Assembly (NCBI GenBank): GCA_965140395.1
Contig: OZ223206.1
Location: forward strand, 124,001-188,000
DNA: 64,000 bases
Source: Parvibaculum sp002684405
GTDB lineage: Bacteria > Pseudomonadota > Alphaproteobacteria > Parvibaculales > Parvibaculaceae
Reading direction: 5' to 3'
Position 1 is the first letter of the stretch. The number at the start of each line of letters is the position of its first letter. Both the position numbers and the translations under genes were made by a program. Shown here in pieces: positions 25,630 to 33,716 of the stretch. The notes beneath the pieces were generated by a model that had not been told where the DNA came from, did no database searches, and saw only the letters and a program-made list of their open reading frames with translations.

Positions 25630-26784
25630 CTAGCCGCCGGTCCCCAATATACCGTTCAGCAGTCCCCCCACCGGCTCGCCCACCACGGGGAGCGAGGAGA
25701 CCGCGTCGGTGACCGGAGAGAGCGCCCCTGTTACCGGCGACAGCGCGCTTGTCCCGGAGGTCGAGCCTCCCGAGCCGCCGGTTACCGGCGAAAGCACATT
25801 GTTGATTACGGATACCGGGTCACCCGATACGGGAAGCCCCGTACCGCCTTGCCCCGTGAGACCGCCCAGAACATCGCCGACCACAGGCACGCTGCCCAGC
25901 GCGTCGGACACTGGCGTCAGAACCGTGTTCAGACCATCGCCGACAGGGCTGGAGTTCCCGGCCACCGCGCCCAGAACGCCGGAGACGGTGTTCCCTACCG
26001 CGCCAAGCGGCGCCTGGCCTTCAGGCAACGCATTGCCAAGAACCCCGGCATCGCCACCGCCCAGAAGGCCGCCCACGACGCCGCCCGAGGGCAGAACGCC
26101 CGCCGTCAGATCGGACCCGAGAAGGTCGGCGACCAGGCCGGACTGTCCGGTGATGCCAAGCGATGCCTGCCCGGCAAGGGCTGTCGTAAGCTGGCCGAGC
26201 GGCAGGTTATCCGTCGCCGGGGCAAGAAGCCCCTTGGTCGGATTGTCCCCGAGGACGCTGCTGAGCAGCCCGTCATTGCCGCCCGCGATATTCGACGCGA
26301 TCAGCCCCTGGCCGCCGAGAAGATCGCCCCCTACATCGCTACCGAGAAGATCGGCGACGACACCGCCTTCACCGGTGAGCCCGAGGCCGCCGGGCAGGAT
26401 AACGCCGTCGCCCGTCCCGGCCAGCGCACCCGCGATTTCAGGCACGATGCCATCCGTCTCCGCACCGGGTTTCGTTCCCAGAATATCCGCAAGCTGGGGA
26501 AGCGTTTGCTCGATCACGCCACCTATGGGGTCCGATCCCGTCAGACCGTCAAGGACGCCGCCATCGCCTGTCACGCCGAGGCCATCGACGGGAACGCTAC
26601 CCTCCGAAAGAGAACCTGTGGAAGCCGGCGTTACCGACCCACCGCTCTGATTGGTCGCATATCCGCTTCGCGCGGCGCCGCCGCCGACCTCGGAGGACAT
26701 CGAAATGCTGTCCGTACCGCAGGCCGCCAGCCCCGCGCAAAGAAGCGTCAGAGCCATTGTTCTGGTAAATTTCGGTGTCGACAT
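25630..26784 (-). CDS. Glycine-rich repeat lipoprotein, copy C
   Basis: A 384-residue predicted lipoprotein with lipobox LAAC (Cys22). The family motifs recur: LGVTGDGGVLDGLTGSDPIGG, LGLTGEGGVVADLLGSDVGG, LGITGQSGLVADLLGSD, and LLGGGDAGVLGNALPEGQAPLG, plus a C-terminal series of LSPVTG/LSPVTD units. AGGGAGGGC precedes the ATG at 26784. It shares a bidirectional terminator with the convergent TpsB-like gene. Paralog of the proteins at 4767-5666 and 6121-7215. Function unknown; surface location is inferred from the lipobox. Confidence 0.82.
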   Translation of the reverse strand: MSTPKFTRTMALTLLCAGLAACGTDSISMSSEVGGGAARSGYATNQSGGSVTPASTGSLSEGSVPVDGLGVTGDGGVLDGLTGSDPIGGVIEQTLPQLADILGTKPGAETDGIVPEIAGALAGTGDGVILPGGLGLTGEGGVVADLLGSDVGGDLLGGQGLIASNIAGGNDGLLSSVLGDNPTKGLLAPATDNLPLGQLTTALAGQASLGITGQSGLVADLLGSDLTAGVLPSGGVVGGLLGGGDAGVLGNALPEGQAPLGAVGNTVSGVLGAVAGNSSPVGDGLNTVLTPVSDALGSVPVVGDVLGGLTGQGGTGLPVSGDPVSVINNVLSPVTGGSGGSTSGTSALSPVTGALSPVTDAVSSLPVVGEPVGGLLNGILGTGG

Positions 26785-26877
26785 AGCGCCCTCCCTAAGC
26801 CCGTCGGCGAAATTCTTCCGCCTGCTGTCTGCTGACTTCCTTGATAGGACGGGAAAGCGCTCTTGCGTGTTGCGATC

Positions 26878-26894
26878 TGTGGCTTTGTGTGAGC
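26878..26894 (-). promoter_or_regulatory. GCTCACACAAA-type element upstream of lipoprotein copy C
   Basis: The minus strand reads GCTCACACAAAGCCACA, 94-110 bases upstream of the start at 26784. It nearly matches the element 5' of flp and, in the other orientation, that 5' of lipoprotein copy B. A binding site for a common regulator is inference. Confidence 0.35.
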
Positions 26895-27047
26895 GAAGTG
26901 ACCATATGCCATGCTCCGGCTACAGAGGATCACCTTTAAAGACAAAACACACGGCTCGCAGCCGGGCAGGATGCCTTAATCTGGCGCCTGGGCCATTCAC
27001 CTTATGTCAATCATGGTTTATGAAACTGGCTTCAGGAGGAGTTCAGC

Positions 27048-28781
27048 ATGAAGCGGTCGCTCATTTCGCTATGGGGCCGGTTCGCCGCCGACGAAAGGGG
27101 AGCCATCTCCATTCTTGCGGTCGGCGCGATCGTGGCTGCCATCGGGGTTTCGGTGATCGTGATCGATGCGGGCTCCCTGCTCTATGCCAAACGCCAGCTT
27201 CAGGCGGCCACAGACGCCGCCGCCATGTCCGCGGTGCGTGACATCGGCAAAGCCGGCGGAAACCCGACGGCACGCGCCGAGGAAGCGCTGTCTGCCAATG
27301 GTTTCGATAGCCCCAAAAACCTTCAGGTCGTGTCAGGCGGCTACGATGCGGACGAAAGCACCGCTGCGGCCGACCGCTTCGATGCGACGGCCGGCACGGA
27401 TAACGCCGTGAAGGTCATGACGAGCATCGACTCGCCCACCTATTTCGCTCAATTTTTCGGCGTTCCCGGCACCTCGGAAGTCTATGCGGAATCGACCGCC
27501 GCAATGGTGAACCAGGCATCGATATCGGCGGGGACGGGACTTGCATCGCTCAATGATGGCATTGCGAACAATCTCCTGACCGCGCTGCTCGGGACCGCCA
27601 TCAATCTCTCCGCCGCGAATTACCAGGGTTTGGTCGACACAAAAATCGATGCCCTCGCCTTTCTGGATGCGCTGGCGACGCAAATCGGTGTCAGCGGCAC
27701 ATATGGCGACCTGCTGAGCGCCGATGCGTCTGTCGGCGACATCGTGAATGCCGCGCTCGATGTGCTGACGTCCGGAGATACCAGCCAGTCCTCCGGCAAT
27801 CCGGTGGCCGCACAGCAGGCCCTCAACGCGCTGCCGGGAAGCGCGCTCAATGCATTGAACCTTTCGGTCAGCGCCGTCGTCGATGCCTCGGAATTGCAGA
27901 ACCGGAAGATCGGCAACATCATCAAGACAGGGACAAACGACCTCAAGGTGAATGTCTACGACCTGCTCATCGCGGCCGTTATGGGACAAGCAAACGGACA
28001 AACGATCGATCTGGGGCCAACCGTCAGTGTCCCAATTACGGGGACCAGCATCAGCACGCGTATCGCCATAGGCGAACCGCAAGCCTCTTCGAAAGTCGGT
28101 CCGGTCGGCATTCAAGTCAAAACCGCGCAAGTTCGAATTGCCTTGGATGCCACCATTGCATCAGTCGACATCGGACTGATTTCTACAAATATTTCTCTCC
28201 CGATATATCTGGAATCCGCTTCGGGTACCGCAACGATCTCCGCAATCCCATGCAGCCGCAATGGCACGATGGTGAGCGCCACCGGCACGACAGGTGTAGC
28301 CAAAGCGAAGGTCGGCGCGATTGACGACGCAACCCTAAATAATTTCGGTAGCTCGCCCGCTCTCAGCGATCCGGAAATTGCTCGATTGAAGGCAATCGGA
28401 ATTACGTTAGCTGCTATCTCTGCATCGGCTGACGTCCAACTCGGCCAGGGGGGACCTTCGACTAAAGACTTCACTCAAAACGAAATCGACAATGGTACGT
28501 TGAAGACCGTCAGTTCAAGCGTCGGCCTTTCTACTTTGCTCTCCAGTCTGGTTAGCAATCTCAATCTGAGTGTGAATGTACTAAATTCAGGTCTGTTGAG
28601 TTCGCTCGTTGGCTTGTCTGCCAATGCGATTAAAACGACTGTCTCTCTTGCCGTAGTCCCTCTCATCAGCGCCCTAGAAACCCCTATCGACCAACTCCTC
28701 GCCACCCTCGGCGTACAGATCGGCACACTTGATATGGGTGTAAACGGGACGAGCTGCGGGGTGCCCAGGCTGGTGGGCTGA
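27048..28781 (+). CDS. TadG-like pilus/surface protein
   Basis: A 577-residue protein. The N-terminus RFAADERGAISILAVGAIVAAIGVSVIVIDAGSLLYAKRQLQAATDAAAMSAV is the TadG/TadE-like membrane segment with the typical AATDAAA motif that follows it. The remaining about 500 residues form a predicted periplasmic or surface domain rich in Ala/Ser/Thr/Leu with DUF2134-like character and two late cysteines (GTSCGVP). GGAGGAG lies seven bases before the ATG. It is apart from the main tad operon, on the other strand. From about 28120 to 28680 the DNA is visibly richer in A+T than the first half, possibly a different origin for the C-terminal region. Confidence 0.82.
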   Translation: MKRSLISLWGRFAADERGAISILAVGAIVAAIGVSVIVIDAGSLLYAKRQLQAATDAAAMSAVRDIGKAGGNPTARAEEALSANGFDSPKNLQVVSGGYDADESTAAADRFDATAGTDNAVKVMTSIDSPTYFAQFFGVPGTSEVYAESTAAMVNQASISAGTGLASLNDGIANNLLTALLGTAINLSAANYQGLVDTKIDALAFLDALATQIGVSGTYGDLLSADASVGDIVNAALDVLTSGDTSQSSGNPVAAQQALNALPGSALNALNLSVSAVVDASELQNRKIGNIIKTGTNDLKVNVYDLLIAAVMGQANGQTIDLGPTVSVPITGTSISTRIAIGEPQASSKVGPVGIQVKTAQVRIALDATIASVDIGLISTNISLPIYLESASGTATISAIPCSRNGTMVSATGTTGVAKAKVGAIDDATLNNFGSSPALSDPEIARLKAIGITLAAISASADVQLGQGGPSTKDFTQNEIDNGTLKTVSSSVGLSTLLSSLVSNLNLSVNVLNSGLLSSLVGLSANAIKTTVSLAVVPLISALETPIDQLLATLGVQIGTLDMGVNGTSCGVPRLVG

Positions 28782-28854
28782 CAGTGCATATTCACGCGCA
28801 CTCATATGCAATAAGCTGCAAGACTGACTGTCTCGGTTAGGGTCGGAGTTCCCC

Positions 28855-29289
28855 ATGGGCGACAAAACGGAAAATACGAATATGCAGGATGAAGTCGCCC
28901 TCAAGCGCATCATGATCTGCGACGACGATCTCGATTTCGCCGAAGAGTGCTCCGATGCCCTGCGGGCACGCGGCTACGATGTCGTTCTTCGGACACCAAA
29001 GTCGGATTTCGAGGAGATCGTCAAGGCCTACAGGCCACAAATACTGCTTCTCGATCTCTATATGCCGGGGCTCGACGGATATGAAATCCTCAAGATAATT
29101 GCCGACCGCCCTTCCCTTCACGACATAAGCATCGTTGTGACCTCGGGCGCTGAAGAGCCGCTCATGCGCGGCATCGAAGCTCAATGCCAGGCTTACGGAT
29201 TGCGGCTTCTGGGCATCTGCCCCAAACCTGTCGACCTGTCGGTGCTCGACGGCATTCTGGCGCGAGACGATGCGCATGTCCGGAGCTGA
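28855..29289 (+). CDS. Single-domain response regulator receiver (1)
   Basis: A 144-residue CheY-like receiver without an output domain. The acidic pocket is ICDDDLDF, the phosphoacceptor Asp lies in ILLLDLYMPGLDG, the switch residue in IVVTSGAEE, and the conserved Lys in GICPKPVDL. GGAG lies six bases before the ATG at 28855. It follows the TadG-like gene by 73 bases and could be cotranscribed. Such proteins act as phosphate relays or by protein contacts; its kinase is unknown. Confidence 0.9.
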   Translation: MGDKTENTNMQDEVALKRIMICDDDLDFAEECSDALRARGYDVVLRTPKSDFEEIVKAYRPQILLLDLYMPGLDGYEILKIIADRPSLHDISIVVTSGAEEPLMRGIEAQCQAYGLRLLGICPKPVDLSVLDGILARDDAHVRS

Positions 29290-29455
29290 AACTCTCCGTC
29301 CGGTCGCCTTTTTGTCTCAGATGTGTCAATTCCGAGCGAACCGATTCAGGCCCTTTTAACGACCTCTATGCCTAAATGGTGTGAAGCGTCCCCGGCTATC
29401 CACACAACAACTGTGACGCGGAACCGGGCCTTCAACCAGAACGGCATGACGAACA

Positions 29456-29830
29456 ATGCAGTCTCCCATTCTCATCGCGGATGACGATCCTGAGCAGCTT
29501 CAGGAGATCAGCGAATTCCTCGCGCGGCGCGGTTTCGATACCGTCACCGCGGGCGATGGCCATGAAGCTGTGGAGATGATCGTGCGGGAGCAGCCGCGCG
29601 TGCTGATCCTCGATGTGAATATGCCGGGATGGGATGGTGTGCGCGTGGCGCAGGCTGCGCGCGGGCTCGACCATAGGATCATCGTCATCCTGATGACGGG
29701 CGACAATGATGCGCATTTCCGCGCGAGCCTGGCCGATTGCGGGGCGGTGGAAGTGTTCCACAAACCCGTCCAGATCCAGCATCTCGTGAAATTTCTGGAA
29801 GACTCGCTAGGTCAGCGCGCCTGCGCATAG
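29456..29830 (+). CDS. Single-domain response regulator receiver (2)
   Basis: A 124-residue CheY-like receiver: IADDDPEQ acidic pocket, phosphoacceptor Asp in VLILDVNMPGWDG, TGDN switch region and Lys in VFHKPVQI. No output domain. The ribosome site upstream of 29456 is weak. CCACACAACAACTG lies about 50 bases upstream. It has its own leader of 166 bases after the first receiver, so separate transcription is possible. Partner kinase unknown. Confidence 0.9.
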   Translation: MQSPILIADDDPEQLQEISEFLARRGFDTVTAGDGHEAVEMIVREQPRVLILDVNMPGWDGVRVAQAARGLDHRIIVILMTGDNDAHFRASLADCGAVEVFHKPVQIQHLVKFLEDSLGQRACA

Positions 29831-29876
29831 CCACGCAGACGCGCTTCGATTTCATTCAATCCGCAGGACCGAAAGT

Positions 29877-30383
29877 TCAGCTCTCCGCGCCGCGGCGAAT
29901 AATCGAATAGAGCTGATCATAGAGACGACGAGCCATATCGGGCTGTTCGTTCTCCATCGCGTCGAGACGCTCCAGCATGCTGCGCGCCGTGAGATATGCG
30001 ACGGAGAGTTTGCGGCTGACCTGCGAATTGCTCAGCTGCTGGCCGCGAATACGCGTCAGATAATACAGCCGCACCCAGGCCGACACCGGCAGACGCGAGC
30101 GGTGAAGCTGCGTTCCCGACGTCACGCTGTACTGGCTCGCCCGGCAAGCCTTGCACGTCCAAAGCCCTGGCCGGGTGGTCAGGCGGGACGCCGCCTGCTC
30201 CGCACCGCAATTCGGACAAACCGGCCCGCCTGGCCAACGGGCCGCTTCAAGGATCGCGCGGCAATCCTCCTCCGACTCGAGAATGTCGCCAATCGTGCGA
30301 TGGCGCTCCGTGTACCCATTGCCCGTCATGCCAGTGGAGTTCGACTGGTGGGGCACCTGAAAAGGCATGTAATCACTCTGCAT
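29877..30383 (-). CDS. Orphan IS1595-type zinc-ribbon protein without transposase domain
   Basis: A 168-residue protein. Residues about 34-82 match the zinc ribbon at the start of IS1595-family transposases: EEDCRAILEAARWPGGPVCPNCG then TCKACRASQYSVTSGT, with zinc ligands Cys56, Cys59, Cys77 and Cys80. The next part (LPVSAWVRLYYLTRIRGQQLSNSQVSRKLSVAYLTARSMLERL) corresponds to the helix-turn-helix region of those transposases. The DDE catalytic domain is missing and no inverted repeats flank the gene. This is either an IS remnant or, given its intact frame and ending, a domesticated DNA-binding protein. Confidence 0.8.
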   Translation of the reverse strand: MQSDYMPFQVPHQSNSTGMTGNGYTERHRTIGDILESEEDCRAILEAARWPGGPVCPNCGAEQAASRLTTRPGLWTCKACRASQYSVTSGTQLHRSRLPVSAWVRLYYLTRIRGQQLSNSQVSRKLSVAYLTARSMLERLDAMENEQPDMARRLYDQLYSIIRRGAES

Positions 30384-30870
30384 TCGTCATCCGTCCCGGT
30401 TTGGCGAATTCAGGTCCCGGGGCCGTCATGCAACGGGTGAGAGATCGCTGCGATAACGGACCCCGGGCACAAGCTGTCTCAAATTCCTTGACCGGGGACC
30501 GTTCCCGCTTGCCGGATGCATCCGACGAACCGCGCTTGGTGAGTGGGGGGCTCTACTGGTTCGCCTCACCGGCCGGCAACAGGTGGTCCTGATCCGGTTT
30601 TGATGTGACAGCTTGTTCGAATTCCTTTCGACCTAAAGGTTCTCTATCCGCGATTGAGTTTGTTCACGGACCATGGACAGGTCATTGGGAATTCCGTCGA
30701 GTTATGTGACCTGCGTTGAGGCGGTCGACACACACACGAATTCGTACAGTTTGCCCGGAAACCGCCATATAGGTTTCCGCCGGAAAACAGCCCGGCAAGC
30801 GCCTATCTACGCCCTGCGTGAGTTGTTGTAGGATGCGATTCCAAAGGATCAGACGAGGTCGCCTCACGGC
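30384..30870. other. Intergenic region upstream of the potassium channel
   Basis: 487 bases without a convincing gene on either strand. CGACACACACACGAATTCG lies at 30726-30744, a CA-rich element containing the small palindrome CGAATTCG. No tRNA, terminator or transposon end was recognised. Confidence 0.45.
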
Positions 30871-31650
30871 ATGCTCAAAACAAGTCACACACTCAAGGCG
30901 CGGCTCGAAACGCTCTATCTTGGGAATAGCCGGCAAGCCGTCGCTTTTCGCTATGCCCTGCTTGCGTTCGACGTGGTGACAATCGGCTTTTTCGTCGTCT
31001 CTTCCTTCATGGAATACAATTCATGGATGATCGCGGCGGACCTTCTGATCGGCGCGGTGCTGGCGGTCGACTTCGCCGCGCGCCTGGTCGTTGCACGCAA
31101 CAAATGGCAATACCTAGTCGAACTGGAAACGCTGGCCGACATCATCGTGATCTTCAGCCTTCTCAGTGTTGCCATCGCCGGGAATTTCGCATTTCTCCGC
31201 GTATTGCGCGCGCTAAGGCTTCTGCGCTCCTATCACGTCTTGTCGGAGGTGAGGCAGCGCTATCCCGTGTTCGTACGCCACGAAGCCGTCATTCAGGCCA
31301 TCGTCAATCTTCTGGTCTTCATCTTCGTCGTGACGGCTGTGGTCTATGTCATCCAGAAACCCATCAACCCGGCCATCGGCAACTATATCGACGCGCTCTA
31401 TTTCACCGTGACGACACTGACGACCACCGGGTTCGGCGACATCACCCTGACGGGAACGTCGGGGCGCCTGCTTGCCGTCATCATCATGGTTTTCGGCGTG
31501 GCCCTGTTTCTGCGGCTCGCACAAACCATATTCCGCCCCCAGAAGGTCAAATACACCTGTCCGGATTGCGGACTGAACCGCCACGACCCGGACGCCGTTC
31601 ATTGTAAACATTGCGGCCGCGTTATCATGATCGAGACCGAAGGCGAGTAA
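30871..31650 (+). CDS. Voltage-gated-type potassium channel with C-terminal zinc ribbon
   Basis: A 259-residue six-helix channel subunit. The S4-like helix carries regularly spaced arginines (FLRVLRALRLLRS, Arg110, 113, 116, 119) and the pore has the selectivity filter TTGFGD (185-190). After S6 a short tail holds CPDCG and CKHCG (Cys230, 233, 245, 248), a zinc-ribbon-like element not usual in KvAP/Kch channels. The next gene encodes a TrkA-domain antiporter 38 bases downstream, suggesting an operon for potassium or pH balance. The ribosome site before 30871 is weak (GAGG 13 bases upstream). Confidence 0.9.
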   Translation: MLKTSHTLKARLETLYLGNSRQAVAFRYALLAFDVVTIGFFVVSSFMEYNSWMIAADLLIGAVLAVDFAARLVVARNKWQYLVELETLADIIVIFSLLSVAIAGNFAFLRVLRALRLLRSYHVLSEVRQRYPVFVRHEAVIQAIVNLLVFIFVVTAVVYVIQKPINPAIGNYIDALYFTVTTLTTTGFGDITLTGTSGRLLAVIIMVFGVALFLRLAQTIFRPQKVKYTCPDCGLNRHDPDAVHCKHCGRVIMIETEGE

Positions 31651-31688
31651 TCGCCGCCGCCCCCTTTCGACACCGCCAGAAAGCATTC

Positions 31689-33551
31689 ATGCCCGACAAT
31701 CTCGACACCGGCCTTGTCATCGCCCTCATCGTCGCCATCGGCATCGCCGCCCAGTGGTTTTCCTGGTGGGTAAAACAACCGGCCATCCTCGTGCTCCTTC
31801 TGGCAGGCTTGCTGGCCGGGCCGGTACTCGGTCTTTTCGATCCCGATGCGCTTTTCGGCGATCTCCTCTTTCCCGCCGTTTCGCTGGGTGTCGCCGTCAT
31901 CCTTTTCGAGGGGAGCCTGACACTCAAATTCAGGGAGATCCGGGGACACGGTCAGGTCGTTACACGGCTTGTCACGATCGGCGCCCTTGTGTCGATGCTG
32001 CTGATTGCACTGGCCGCCTGGGCGCTCGGCATTTTCTCCTGGGAGGTCGCGCTTCTTTTCGGCGCGCTCGCCTCCGTTACCGGACCGACCGTTATCGTCC
32101 CCATCCTCCGGACCGTTCGGCCCACCAGATCGCTCGCCAATATTCTCCGCTGGGAGGGTATCCTGATCGACCCACTCGGTGCGCTGGCCGCGGTGGTCAT
32201 CTTCCAGCTCGTTGCGCTCGGGACCAGACAGGTGGAAGACCTGTTGCTCGCTGCAGAGATTTTCGGTGCCGGAATCGGACTCGGTGTGGCCGCCGCCTTC
32301 GGTCTTTCCGTCATCATGCGGCGCCATATCCTGCCGGACTATCTGCACAATGTGACGACCTTGGCTGTGGTGCTGCTGACCTTTTCCCTCGCCAACGCGC
32401 TGGCCCACGAGTCCGGACTGCTGGCCGTCACCGTGATGGGGGTTATCCTCGCCAATACGAAAGACGTAAATACGGACGATATTCTCGACTTCAAGGAAAG
32501 CCTGACCGTCCTGCTTACGTCGGTTCTGTTCATCGTGCTGGCGGCGCGCGTTCCGGCTTCGGCCTTCGAGATGAACTGGACCACCACCGGTGCCCTTCTC
32601 GGCTTCATCATCTTCGTTGCGCGGCCAGTGGCCGTGATGATTTCGACGATCGGAAGCGAGCTGCCCTGGCCGGAACGGATCGTACTGTCATGGATCGCAC
32701 CGCGCGGCATCGTGGCCGCCGCCGTGTCGGCCCTCTTCGCTATCGAACTGGAGCGGGCCGGGGTCGAGGGGGCCGACATTCTCGTTCCCGTCACCTTCGC
32801 AGTGATCGTTGTCACCGTTTTCGTGCAGGGTCTGACGGCCCGGCCCTTTGCCCGGTTGATGAAGGTGGCCGATCCCGAAGCCCGTGGCGTGTTAATCCTC
32901 GGCGGCAATCCGCTAGCCCAGGCTGTCGCCCTCAGCCTGAAGAAGCTCGACATCGACGTCATTCTTTCCGACACCTCCTGGGATCAGATCAGAAAGGCCC
33001 GTATGGCCGGGCTTCGTACCTATTTCGGTACCGTCGTATCCGACGATGCGGACCGGCGTCTCGACCTCGTCGGCATTGGCGAGTTGCTTGCTCTGTCCCA
33101 CCGGGCACCGCTCAACGCACTGGCCTGCATGCGCTATGCGGGCGAATTCGGTTCCGGCAATGTGTTCAATATCCGTCTGGCCGACCAGGCTGAAAGCGCC
33201 ACCACGCCCGCGGGACGCGTTCTCTTCAAGGATGACGTGACGCTCGAAAGACTGGAGGGGCTGATCGTCAAGGAAGGCTTCGAAATACGGCACACAAAAC
33301 TGACGGAAGAGTTCGGCTTCCAGCAAATGCTGGACTCTCAATCAGAAGACAGTGTGCTGCTCTATGGCGTCTCGAATGAAGGTGTCGTCTATCCCTTCGC
33401 CGAAGACCGGACCTTCCGCGCGACTGCCGGATGGCGCATCGCCTATCTGGGACATCCCGATCATTCGACCAGGGAAGACACGGAAAAGTCCGCCGCGGAG
33501 CGGGCGCGAGCACATCTCGGCGAGGAACTCCCCAAGCCTCTTCCGGATTGA
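31689..33551 (+). CDS. Cation:proton antiporter with TrkA domains
   Basis: A 620-residue antiporter of the NhaP/CPA1 type. Residues about 5-390 form 12-13 membrane helices of the Na_H_exchanger family, with LFEGSLTLKF, SVTGPTVIVPI and APRGIVAAAVSALFA. Residues about 400-520 are a TrkA-N/RCK domain (GVLILGGNPLAQAVALSLKKLDIDVILSDTSWDQIRKARMAGLRTYFG) with a nucleotide-binding glycine pattern, followed by a further C-terminal regulatory part. It likely exchanges K+ or Na+ for protons in the inner membrane. The ATG at 31689 starts just after the channel gene; the upstream in-frame extension overlaps that gene and was rejected. Confidence 0.92.
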   Translation: MPDNLDTGLVIALIVAIGIAAQWFSWWVKQPAILVLLLAGLLAGPVLGLFDPDALFGDLLFPAVSLGVAVILFEGSLTLKFREIRGHGQVVTRLVTIGALVSMLLIALAAWALGIFSWEVALLFGALASVTGPTVIVPILRTVRPTRSLANILRWEGILIDPLGALAAVVIFQLVALGTRQVEDLLLAAEIFGAGIGLGVAAAFGLSVIMRRHILPDYLHNVTTLAVVLLTFSLANALAHESGLLAVTVMGVILANTKDVNTDDILDFKESLTVLLTSVLFIVLAARVPASAFEMNWTTTGALLGFIIFVARPVAVMISTIGSELPWPERIVLSWIAPRGIVAAAVSALFAIELERAGVEGADILVPVTFAVIVVTVFVQGLTARPFARLMKVADPEARGVLILGGNPLAQAVALSLKKLDIDVILSDTSWDQIRKARMAGLRTYFGTVVSDDADRRLDLVGIGELLALSHRAPLNALACMRYAGEFGSGNVFNIRLADQAESATTPAGRVLFKDDVTLERLEGLIVKEGFEIRHTKLTEEFGFQQMLDSQSEDSVLLYGVSNEGVVYPFAEDRTFRATAGWRIAYLGHPDHSTREDTEKSAAERARAHLGEELPKPLPD

Positions 33552-33559
33552 GCACCAAT

Positions 33560-33577
33560 GGCCCGAGACGACGGGCC
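33560..33577 (+). terminator. Possible terminator after the antiporter gene
   Basis: GGCCCG and CGGGCC form a six-base stem with a six-base loop nine bases after the stop codon. No immediate T-tract, so terminator function is uncertain. Confidence 0.35.
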
Positions 33578-33589
33578 GCATCCTCATGG

Positions 33590-33604
33590 TTAATTTTACG
33601 TTAA
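33590..33604. promoter_or_regulatory. CtrA-type box upstream of the DUF6600 gene
   Basis: TTAA-TTTTACG-TTAA fits the full alphaproteobacterial CtrA recognition pattern TTAA-N7-TTAA. It lies 113-127 bases upstream of the start at 33717, in an intergenic region. Cell-cycle control of that gene is inference. Confidence 0.5.
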
Positions 33605-33716
33605 TTTGCCGTTTTACCGGCACGCTTTCAGGGATATAAGGGTCACAGGGGTACGTCATTCGACGCGAAAGCGGCGGTTCGCCGGATATGACCGGTAGAA
33701 CAAACTGAGGCGTGAA

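Noticed and set aside
30530..30580. tRNA-like segment containing GGTTCG and flanking GGTGAG/CTCACC
   Set aside because: No acceptor stem, D-arm or anticodon arm can be drawn around it.
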